Positions 27,237 to 35,700 of a stretch of 64,000 nt of DNA are shown piece by piece. The translations under genes were made by a program, and so were the position numbers. Each line of letters opens with the position of its first letter. The first letter of the stretch is position 1. The stretch is from positions 114,312 through 178,311 of the forward strand of contig RWJK01001967.1 in NCBI GenBank assembly GCA_004335835.1, given 5' to 3'. The notes below the pieces were generated by a model. The model searched no databases. It worked only from the letters and a program-made list of their open reading frames with translations, and was not told the DNA's origin. This DNA comes from Scenedesmus sp. ARA3 (lineage: Eukaryota; Chlorophyta; Chlorophyceae; Sphaeropleales; Scenedesmaceae).

Positions 27237-28115
27237 GGTAGCTTGCTGCTGGAGCAGGCTTCTGCGGGTGAGCTGGCGCAGCTGCTGGCAGCAGCAGCAG
27301 CGGTGAGGCCTGTGCGGCCAGATAAGGGCTGGTGGCTGGGGTTTTGGCGGCAGGTTGGACAGGCGCTGGATGCAACATTTGAGGCAAGGCGGCTGCAGCG
27401 CAGGGGGCAGCTGGTGCGTAGGGCTTGCAGCAGCAGCAGCGGCAGCAGCAGCAGTGCCAGTGCACAACGCCGCAGCACGGCAGCTCGCATGGCGCAGCTG
27501 CGGCAGCGGCTGCTGCAGGCCGGCAGCAGCAGCAGCAGCAGCAGCAGCAGCGTGGCCAGCAAGGGGCGTCAGCAGCGGCGTGCTCAAGCAGCAGCGAGTG
27601 AGCGGGCCTTGCTGGCAGTAAACCCCTGGCCAGTGATCCACAAGTACATGCAGCAGTACCTCAAGCTGCGAGCTGCTGCAGTGCCGCTGGCAGCAGGCTG
27701 TGTCAGTGCAGGGCAGCAGCAGCAGCAGCAGCAGCATGCGCTGGTCGGGCCACACAGTGCGCTGCTGCTGCTGTGGGCGGCTGCCAAGCTGCGGCTCGGT
27801 GTGCCTAAGCGGGCGCTGTGGCAACTGCTGGTGCTTGTTATAACAGATCTGCACTGTTATAGCCCCGGGCAGATGGCCACACTCATGCAGACGCTAGGTG
27901 TTATGTTAAGGGATAGAGGGCATGATGCTGTGCAGTGTCACTCGCTACTGAAGCTGCTGGCAGTTGCCGCGCAGTGGCGGCTGCACCAGGGGCGGGCCGG
28001 GGACTGTGAAGTTCGCGGCAGGTATGTTCGCGCGCTGAAGTTCATGGCGGCGGAGGCGAATGTGACGCAGCTGCTGGTGCTGAGCTGGCAGCCTGATGCC
28101 GGCGCTGGGGGCTAG
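24569..28115 (+). CDS. Octotricopeptide-repeat (OPR) protein, predicted organelle RNA-binding factor
   Basis: Three exons (24569-25405, 25890-26381, 26829-28115, TAG) give 871 residues in frame. OPR-type helical repeats with the L..LaWALaKL...P..WL pattern are plain: FSNVLWGLAKCGFKAPAAWL, LAQLAWALAAMKAQPPRSFL, LAHTLWALATLAVTPPADWL, LSITVWGLARLGAG, LTTVTWALTKLQWTPSQAQG and ASLLLWCLGKLRLRLP. OPR proteins (Tbc2-like and others) bind specific chloroplast or mitochondrial mRNAs to control stability or translation. The Arg/Ser/Ala-rich, acid-poor N-terminus fits an organelle leader, followed by a Gln/Ser-rich spacer with 31 CAG units. No RAP domain was recognised. TGTAAC 13 nt after the stop could be the algal TGTAA polyadenylation signal. 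Intron and 3' flank contain exon-edge echoes. Confidence 0.85.
25132..25224 (+). repeat. CAG microsatellite, about 31 units, coding for poly-Ser
   Basis: An uninterrupted CAG/AGC run in exon 1 of the OPR gene, read in the AGC (Ser) frame. Because it is perfect and long it is probably length-polymorphic. In-frame changes by whole units would be tolerated in this linker. Confidence 0.95.
25485..25545 (+). repeat. Echo of the 3' part of OPR exon 1
   Basis: CTGTGGGGCCTGGCCAAGTG, followed by a diverged CTTCAGGACCTCGCTCAG, repeats the exon 1 segment coding for LWGLAKCGFKAP (about 25341-25375). It lies in the intron right after exon 1. Confidence 0.75.
25735..25830 (+). repeat. Echo of the 5' edge of OPR exon 2, with one-base deletion
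   Basis: TATGCAG|GCTGGGCTGCAGCTGCACACTTCCAGCCACGC and the following AACCTGGCCCAGCTGGCC copy the acceptor and first 20 codons of exon 2 (real acceptor at 25889). The copy has CTGCACACTTCC where the exon has CTGCATCACTTCC, so it is out of frame. It lies about 150 bp upstream of the real exon. Confidence 0.85.
26395..26640 (+). repeat. Two echoes of the 3' edge of OPR exon 2
   Basis: The exon end (GGCAGTTGGGGGAGCGGTGC...CAGCAGCTGCAG|GTGCG) is repeated downstream at about 26455-26490 and 26585-26635. In both copies the donor GTGCGT is intact. Confidence 0.8.
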
Positions 28116-28284
28116 GCTGCTGTAACAAGCCCTGGGGTATGTCAAGTCTGTCAGTACTTCAGCTGTGGGACTGCTGTGCGTCTGCTGTGCAAGTGCTGTG
28201 CAGCTGCTGTGCAGCTGCTGTGCGTCCAGGGTCTGCTTTGCAGCTGGTATGTCAAGGCCGGCTGCTTGTGTTGATACTGAGTTT

Positions 28285-28905
28285 TGATGAGCGCGCTGGA
28301 GTTTATGGTGGCGGAGGCAAATGCGTGATGCAGCTGCTGGTGCTGAGCTGGCAGCCTGAGGCGGGCGCTGGGGGCTAGGCTGCTGTAACAAGTTCCTGCG
28401 CGCTTCAAGTCTGTTGCTATTTCTGCTGCGCGGCTGCTGTGTGACTGCTGTGCGTCTGCTGTGCGTCCTGGGTCTGCTGTGCGTCTAGTGTGTCAAGGTC
28501 GATGTTTGTGTAGATAAGGTTCACTTGACGTTCACTAAGCGCGCTGAAGTTCATGGCGGCGGAGGCGAATGTGTCGCAGCTGCTGGTGCTGAGCTGGCAG
28601 CCTGAGGCAGGCGCTGGAGGCTAGGCTGCTGTAGCAAGTTCCGGCGCGCTTCAAGTATGTTGGTACTTCTGCTGTGCGACTGCTGTGCAACTGCTGTGCG
28701 TCTGCTGTGCGTTTGATGCGCGCCCTGGGTCTGCTATGCACCTGGTGTGTCAAGTTCGGGTGCGTGTGCGTTGATAGGTTCACTTGATCTTTACTTCGCG
28801 CGCTGAAGTTGATGGCGGCCGAGGCGAATGTGTGATGCAGCTGCTGGTGCTGAGCTGGCAGGTGGGCGCTGACTCAGCCCTCGGAGGGCTAGGCTGCTGC
28901 AGCTC
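28285..28905 (+). repeat. Three tandem echoes of the OPR C-terminus including stop and 3' flank (about 250-bp period)
   Basis: The last about 85 nt of the OPR gene (GCGCTGAAGTTCATGGCGGC..CAGCTGCTGGTGCTGAGCTG..GGCTAGGCTGCTGTAACAAG) recur with their stop and 3' flank at 28289-28390, 28539-28640 and 28797-28900. The shared GGCTAGGCTGCTG falls near 28110, 28370, 28616 and 28885, so the period is about 247-268 bp. Copies 1 and 3 contain an early TGA (GTGTGATGCAG or GCGTGATGCAG), while copy 2 keeps the coding frame. Confidence 0.85.
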
Positions 28906-29901
28906 TACAGCCACCGGTCATCTGGGTGGTGCTGGGCGCTGGGCTGCAGCTAGATGTCAGCTTTGCAGTGCTGAAAGTCCTCTGCTGTATTGTATCTTTG
29001 TTTGTGTCTACAGCGGGTCCTGCATGCGCTTGGCGTCATGTGCATATGGGCGTGTATAACAGCATTCATGGGGTGGGTGCTGGCCTGTGGGAAGATCTTA
29101 TACATCACTTGTGCGTTGTACATCAGCTGTATTTTTTGATGGTGCCGTCGACAAAGCAAGTTTGCTGATCGTGCACACACTTGCAGGGAGGCCTGCCTGT
29201 TGTGAAGGGGTTGACCTTGCTTATTGGTGATGCCGCTGTGGTGGACACTTACATTCACAGTACTTGCATGCATGATTATCAGACTGGGCAATTGCTGTGG
29301 TCCTGCATGCACGTCTGAGAACTATACATGATGCTCATGTCAGCAATGATCATGTTTTTTTCGCGGCTGTGGCACGGTGCTTGGAGCAGCACAGCCAGAG
29401 GTTGAGCTGGTGGCTCATGCCTGGCATGCCATTGCTATGGCTGTGTCAGCTCAGTCAGGGCTGCAGACCGCGCTGTGGGGCCTTGGTGCATGTGATGTTA
29501 TTAATCTGTTTGCAGGAGCCTCAGATACAGCAGCTAATTTTGTAATGCCCGTGCCTTACAATTTCTGTTATGCCAACATCGATGAAGGGTTTCTGGCTGT
29601 GCCATGCCCCAGGGCGGTCTCGATTCTCTTGCAGTCAATTCAAGCTTTTAGCCACGCAAAGAATCACCGGGCAGCCTCTTTCACCTGCAGCGGTGACATG
29701 AGGTCGTTTCTTTTAAACTCCTTTTGACCGCAGTTCCTGTGACTTGCATCCGTGATTCATCATTGTTCAGCCGTGAAAGAAGCACTCAAATGCACTGAGC
29801 TTGGTCCTGCAGCCTGCAGGTGTTTCCGCAGCAACGCTGGGCCAATTAGAGTTCCACCCGCTCCTGCAGCTGGCTGCAGCAGTGTACAAGCTTAAACTTT
29901 G
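28906..29901. other. Intergenic region upstream of the bZIP gene
   Basis: No gene recognised. It should contain the promoter and 5' UTR of the bZIP gene. Short open frames around 29297-29727 have no recognisable similarity and no matching splice partners. Confidence 0.4.
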
Positions 29902-30097
29902 ATGACTGGTACAATGGAGCAGCTGCAGCAGCTGCTGGACGCTAACGCTCCTGCGGGCTCGTCTAGCACTTCAGCGCTTGGCGTGCAGCTCAAAGCGATC
30001 CTGCAGCAGCTGCAAACGCAGCAAAAGGCGAATCAGATGGATGCTCACCTTCAGGAGCGCCAAGCCGAGCAGCAGGGGCAGCAGGTGAGAGCTAGAC

Positions 30098-30128
<31 letters not shown>

Positions 30129-30483
30129 CCGGCATCATCTTGAACATAGACTCCTCACAGCTACCAGCTCACTTGCACGGCATCCTTTTCTTCGTTGCAT
30201 TTAACACGATCCAGTAAACCTGTCTAGCCACGCATCGCCTGACTGACTGCACCGCATAGCATCCTTTATCTGACCTACATTCACCTCTTTCGTCTGGTGT
30301 AGCACCCTGCGCCACTATGTTGCACTGATGCATTGGTGTGCACGCTAAGCTTGCTGTACCCAACATCTGGCTGCTGCTGCTGCTGCTGCTGCTCATGTGT
30401 GCACTGCAGGACAACCTAGTTTCACAGCTGTCACTGCTCAGTGACATTCTTGGGAGGCCTGAGGCAGCAGCAGGAGCAGCAGA

Positions 30484-30520
<37 letters not shown>

Positions 30521-33092
30521 CGACAACCGCCCCAGCACGCGCAGCATGCTAGGCAGACACCTGCTCAGCAGCAGGACACACGGCAGCGCCAGGCAGCCGC
30601 AATCGCGGCAGCAAATAACAACCAGCAGCAGGTGCAAGCGCTGCTGCAGCATCAGGCAAGCCTGCTGCAGAAGATGCACGGGGCACACATTACTGCAGAT
30701 CAGCAGCACCACCAGCAGCAGCACCACCACCACCAGCAGCACATGCAGGGTCGCCCATACCTGCCAGCCGCAGGGGCACCTTCTGCAGCAGCGGCAGCAG
30801 CAGCAGCGGCAGTGCCTGCTGTCCCTGTAGCACACCATGGCAGGCCCCTAGGCACCATGCAGCAGCAGCAGCAGCAGCAGCAGCGTGCTGCTCAGCTGAA
30901 AGGCCAGCTGCCGATGTTGCATCAGCAGTACCAGCCTCAGCAGATGCAGCGCGCTGCAGCGGCGCAGCAGCAGCAGCTGGCGCAGCAAATGCAGCTGGAG
31001 CAGCAGCAGCAGGAGCTGGAGCAGCAGCAGATGCAGCAGCAGCAGCCGGAGCAGCCGCAGAAGCGTCGCAGGGGCCGGCCTGCTTCCACGTCAACACGTG
31101 TGCACCCGAATCTGGTGTATGTGCGGCGCTTTCGGGAGCGCCAGAAGCAGATGGTGGGTGGAGGGTTGTGTGGTTTTGTTGCTTGGCCCTCAACTCATCC
31201 TGACAGGTTTTCATTTGAGGATGTGTACAGACAACACCTCGCAACTGCTTGACGTGCCGCAGTGCAGCTGGTTGTGTTGCAACAGGCGTGACTGCTGTAT
31301 GCTGAGCAGCTCTGTTGCCTACTGCAGAGCGCCCCCGCTGCTGCGGGCAAGCCTTGTAAGCTAACAGCACGCGCGCTACATATCATTGGGGTTGGCAGCA
31401 AGCAGTTGTTGAACTGCTGCTGCTGCTTTCCTTGCAGGAGATCAACCTGGAGTCCACCGTTGTTACCTTTGCAAGCAAGCACATGAAAGGCCTGTTGAAC
31501 AACTGCTGCTGCTGCTGCCGCTGCTGCTGCTGCTGCTGTGCTGCTGTCCTTGCAGGAGAACAACCTGGAGTCAACTGTTGCCACGCGCCGGCAGCAGGTG
31601 CAGCAGCTGCTGGAGGAGCAGCAGCAGCTATGTGTGAAGTGGGAAGCCCTGGAGCAGGTGCTGCAGGTGCAGAACCACGTGATGAGCCTTTTCCAGCAGC
31701 TGACTGTGTCTAAATCTGCTGCTGAAGTGTTGGAGCCAGAGGCCCTGCTGCTGCTGAAGAAGCAGCCGCAGCTGCAGCAGCAGCAGCAGCAGCAGCACGG
31801 CAAGCCGCAGGAGGACGATGCCCAGCAGCAGCAGCAGCAGCAGCAACAGCCGGACGATATAGATGTGTCCATGCAGGACCAGCAAGATCAGCAGCAGCAG
31901 CAGCAGGGGGAGGAGGCTGCTGCAGACAGCCCTGCAGCACCTGCTAAGAGTGAGCCTGCTGCAGCAGATGTTGCATCAGCCACTAAAGGTGACTCTGGCA
32001 CCCCAACAGCAGCAGCAGCAGCTGCAAAGGCCAGTACCGACAGCCAGGCAGCAGCTGCTGCTGCTGCTGCATCGCCTGCAGTGTCACAGGCCGCACTGGA
32101 GTCAGCATTGGCAGTGGCTGCAAAGGCTGCAGCAGACAGCGATGGGGATGCAGATGTAGCAGCCATGGATGAGGATGCCCCAACAGCAGCAGCAGCAGCA
32201 GCGGCAGCCGCTAGTGTGCGTGATAGCGACAGCGCTCGCAAGCCGCAGCGCAGCAGTACTGCCGGCACCCATGCCGGCACAACAGCAGCGGCTGAGCCTC
32301 CAGCAGCAGCAGCAGCAGCAGCAGTGGACGCCACAGCTTCACCAGAGTCACCAGCTGCTGCAGAGGAGGATCATGATGCTGTAGCTGTGGCAGCAGCAGC
32401 TGCCACAGAGGCGCTGCGTGGCGCATCGCTGCCGCCGCTGCTGCTGCCAGGCCCCAGTCAGGAGGAGCTGCACCAGCAGGCCCGGCAGTGGCTCGAGCCG
32501 GTCAAGCTGTACTCAATGCTTGCTGCAATCATGCTGGATGAGCTTGGGCTGCTGCCAAACAATGCGGCTGCTGAAGCTGCACTCGCAGCCGCTAAGGAAT
32601 GCCCAGAAGCGCTCGAGCCGGTGTCTCCGCTGTCGGCAGCGGAAGCAGCAGATGTCGTGGCGGCTGCGATCGCAGCGGATCAGGAGAAGGGGAGTAACGG
32701 CCCGGCGGCTGCGGCGGCGGCTGCGGCAGCTGTGGCGGTGGCTGCGCGGCGGGCGTGGGACGGATTTGGGGGTGGCTTGGCGCAGCAGGTGATGCTGGCG
32801 GACGGCGTGCCTCTGGTGAGTGGTTGAGGTGTGCTTCTGTGCTTTCAGTTCCGTCAATGTTTCAGAGTCCTTTTCCATGATGCCCTGTGATGAGTCCATC
32901 CATGCAGTGTATTCAGCCAAGTTTGCTGGGGGGCTTGAATGCGGCGACAAGCAAGGTCTCGGCCTGCGCTGAGCATCGCCAGTTTTCTGCCTGTTTAGTA
33001 AAAGACTGAAGTGCTGCTGCTGCTGCTGCTGCCAGGTGTGCTACCCCTACAGCATCGGCATTCGCGTCAACACACTTCCTGCAACACAACTC

Positions 33093-33128
<36 letters not shown>

Positions 33129-35223
33129 TGCGCTACCCCTACAGCATCGGCATGTACGTCATCACACCAGATGCCGTGAAGAGCGTGTGCTGGCCCCTCA
33201 ACATGCGCACCTGGCAGGTGGACACAGGCAACAACCAAGCGCACGCGGAGCGGGCGGGCCGCGCGCTGTGGGCTGCACTCAGGTGGGTTGAGGCGTTTGG
33301 TTTTGGGTGCAGCTGTGCTGCTGCACCGCTTTATGTCAGTGGCCAGTGTGTGGGGCTTGGTGCTTGCTGTGCTTGTCATTTTGTAGCTTTTGATGTTTGC
33401 TGGAATAACATCAAGGCCACAGCAGTAGCTGGCAGGTGGACACGGGCAACAACCAGGGTCACGCGGAGCGCGCCGGGCGCGCACTGTGGGCTGCACTCAG
33501 GTGGGCTGTGTATGGTGCTCTTTGTGGGGTGTGCTATGCGAGCTGCCTTCACAAAGGGCTGTGGTTGTGGTTGTAGCTTACGATCTTTGGCCCTTTCAGA
33601 CTTGCCTGATACAAAAGGTGCAGCAGGTTGAGCAAACAAACCTAAGCAACTGATGCCTGAGCGCTGGCGGCTGCTGCGTGCCACCTTGCTGACCGTGGGC
33701 AGCCAGCTGGACTAGCGAGGCAGAAATCGAGACTTACGAAGTGCTGCTGCTGCTGCTGCTGCTGCTGCTGCAGGCCTGAGCGCTGGCGGCTGCTGCGTGC
33801 CACTTGGCTGACCATGGGCAGCCAGCTGAACCGGGTGCAGGAAGACTTTGCACACCTGCACAGCTTGCTGCAGAACATTGGACAAAGCAAAGGCAAGAAG
33901 AGCAGCAGCGGCAGCAGCAGCAGGCTGCAGCAGCATCAGAGCCCCACCAGCAGCAGCGCGCAGAGCAGCTTGGCAACAGCAGCAGCAGCAGCAGCGGCGC
34001 CGGCGGGAGATGACGGCTGTGCAACGGATGCACAGCAGCAACAGCAGCAGCAGCAGCAGGCGCACGGGCCGGCACTTGATGGCTTTGCTAGCATGGAGGA
34101 CTCGACGGCGTACGATTATGCTGCAGCAGCTGTGCAGGTGAGGCCGGAGTGCTGAAATCCCTCGCCCACAATCCCTGCACATCACAGGAAGGTCCTGGTC
34201 GCCTAAACCACGTCTCCTTTTCCCTGTGCTGCACACCTAAACGCCAAGGTCGAGGCTGTGCCGCTGCATGTGAGGACGCCATGCTTACCAGCTCTGTGGC
34301 GCCTGCTTGGACCTGCTGTACCCTGGAAAGGGTTGCTGCACCAAAACCCTGTGCTCCTGTCTCCTGAACCCTGCGCCGCACAGGTTGAGGCCATGCTGCT
34401 GCGCGAGGACGCGATCGCCTGGCACTTCTGCGGCGCCTTTTTGGACCTGCTGTACCCTGGAAGCGTTGCTGCACCTAAACCCTGTGCCCCTGTCTCCTGA
34501 ACCCTGCCCCGCACAGGTCGAGGCCGTGCTGCTGCGCGAGGACGCGATCGCCTACCAGCTCTGCGGCGCCTTTTGGACCTGTTAGATCCAATGAGCATTG
34601 CTGCACCTGAACCCTTTGCACACACCTAAACCACTTGCACCTAAACCCTGCCCCACCCTCCTGCTCCCTGAACCCTGCGCCGCACAGGTCGAGGCCGTGC
34701 TGCTGCGCGAGGACGCGATCTCCTACCAGCTCTGCGGCGCCTTGTTGGGCCAGCTGTCCCTAAACAATATCGCTGCACCTAAACCCTGTGCCCCTGTCTC
34801 CTGAACCCTGTGCCGCACAGGTTGAGGCCGTGCTGCTGCGCGAGGACGCGATCTCCCACCAGCTCTGCGGCGCCTTTTTGGATCTGTTAGATCCAATAAG
34901 CATTGCTGCACCTGAACCCTTTGCACACATTTAAACCACTTGCACCTAAACCCTGCGCCACCCTCCTGCTCTCTGAACCCTGCGCCGCACAGGTCGAGGC
35001 CGTGCTGCTGCGCGAAGACGCGATCTCCTACCAGCTCTGTGGCGCCTTTTTGGATCTGTTAGATCCAATCGAGATCGCAGTGGGCTACGTGTCCAGCTGG
35101 CCTTACCACCCTCAGGCCCTGGCCATGTTTGATGTCATTTTCAAGCTGGGCGAGCCGCCGGAAGCTTTGGATGCGTTGCACATGGCTGAGCTGACAGGCG
35201 GGGCAGCAGCGATGGAGCTGTGA
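29902..35223 (+). CDS. bZIP transcription factor with Gln/Ala-rich regions and an unrecognised C-terminal domain
   Basis: Six exons (29902-30084, 30410-31153, 31556-32815, 33128-33282, 33774-34137, 34993-35223, TGA) give 978 residues, all joins in phase. Residues about 290-350 hold an AT-hook-like KRRRGRP and then a bZIP: NLVYVRRFRER carries the N-x7-R basic signature (Val in place of the usual Ala). After the exon 2/3 junction, leucines at heptad spacing (L..R..L..L..L in NNLESTV...QQLLEEQQQLCVKWEALEQ) form the zipper. Poly-Gln, poly-Ala and acidic stretches flank it, as in activators. The C-terminal part (YPYSIGMYVITPDAV, WQVDTGNNQAHAERAGRALW, PERWRLLRATW, EDAISYQLCGAFLDLLDP, WPYHPQALAMFDVIF) is well ordered but I do not recognise it. 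Targets are unknown. Every intron after exon 2 contains exon-edge echoes. Confidence 0.8.
31430..31500 (+). repeat. Echo of the 5' edge of bZIP exon 3
   Basis: CCTTGCAGGAGATCAACCTG..GAGTCCACCGTTG copies the real acceptor and first codons (CCTTGCAG|GAGAACAACCTGGAGT at 31548-31571) 115 bp upstream. Using this decoy and reading through to the real exon would shift the frame, since 115 is not divisible by 3. Confidence 0.85.
33028..33075 (+). repeat. Echo of the 5' edge of bZIP exon 4
   Basis: CTGCCAGGTGTGCTACCCCT followed by ACAGCATCGGCATTCGCGTC repeats the acceptor and first codons of exon 4 (33121-33160) about 94 bp upstream. Each copy is preceded by its own (CTG)n tract. Confidence 0.9.
33425..33502 (+). 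repeat. Echo of the 3' edge of bZIP exon 4, donor included
   Basis: CTGGCAGGTGGACACGGGCA through GGGCTGCACTCAG|GTGGGC repeats 33210-33288 with about 10% divergence, 217 bp downstream. Part of it keeps an open frame and a perfect donor. Confidence 0.9.
33655..33715 (+). repeat. Echo of the 5' edge of bZIP exon 5
   Basis: GCCTGAGCGCTGGCGGCTGC through GGGCAGCCAGCTGG repeats the first about 55 nt of exon 5 (33774 onwards), 118 bp upstream. Its preceding dinucleotide is not AG (GATGCCTGAG), so it is not a clean acceptor. Confidence 0.85.
34384..34992 (+). repeat. Four echoes of the 5' edge of bZIP exon 6 in a 133+171 bp higher-order array
   Basis: Acceptor plus exon-like copies (GCACAG|GTYGAGGCCRTGCTGCT, then GCGCGAGGACGCGATC) start at 34384, 34517, 34688 and 34821, and the true exon starts at 34993. 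Spacings alternate 133, 171, 133 and 172, so a two-part unit of about 304 bp has itself been duplicated. All four decoys retain CAG acceptors. Between them are CCTGAACCCTG and CCTAAACCCTG runs. A partial fifth copy (exon tail only) precedes the array at about 34296-34345. Confidence 0.9.
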
Positions 35224-35329
35224 GGTGTGTTGCATTGTCAAGCACGCTATTTAAGTGCCAAAACGTGGCCCCTTTGCACAGCACGGCGAGCTACAGGAGG
35301 CTTCAGGGGTGCTGCCTTGCTTTGGGGTG

Positions 35330-35700
35330 GTGCAGTGGGCTATGTGTTCAGCTGGCCCTACCACCCTCAGGCCCTGGCCATGTTTGATGTCATTTTCAAG
35401 CTGGGCGAGCCGCGGGAAGCTTTGGACGCGTTGCACATGGCTGAGCTGACGGGCGAGGCAGCAGCGATGGAGCTGTGAAGTGCGCTATATTGTCAAGCAC
35501 GCTGTGAAAGTGTCAAAAAGCGGCCCTGGCTTGGCCAGGTGGTGGAGCTTCAGGAGGCTTCAGGGGTGCTGCGTTGGTTTGGGGTGGTGCATGCGGCCGC
35601 ATTGCTGGATGCCTGATGGCCTTACCACCCTCAGGTCCTGGTCATGTTTGATGTCATTTTCAAGCTGGGCGAGCCGCCGGAAGCTTTGCGAGAGAGGATA
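35330..35700 (+). repeat. Two echoes of the bZIP C-terminus downstream of the gene
   Basis: 35333-35478 repeats the last about 145 nt of exon 6 including the stop (GTGGGCTATGTGTTCAGCTG..GCAGCGATGGAGCTGTGA) with few changes. 35617-35690 is a shorter copy, from CTTACCACCCTCAGGTCCTG to GCCGGAAGCTTTG. The period is about 255-280 bp. Confidence 0.9.

Noticed and set aside
29297..29727. Overlapping plus-strand frames upstream of the bZIP gene
   Set aside because: No recognisable protein, no splice partner, and nothing marks a start or stop context.
34320..34990. Repeated CCTAAACCCTG/CCTGAACCCTG, resembling plant telomere complement
   Set aside because: The motif is spaced by the 133/171-bp echo units rather than in tandem, so it is simply part of the echoed intron sequence.
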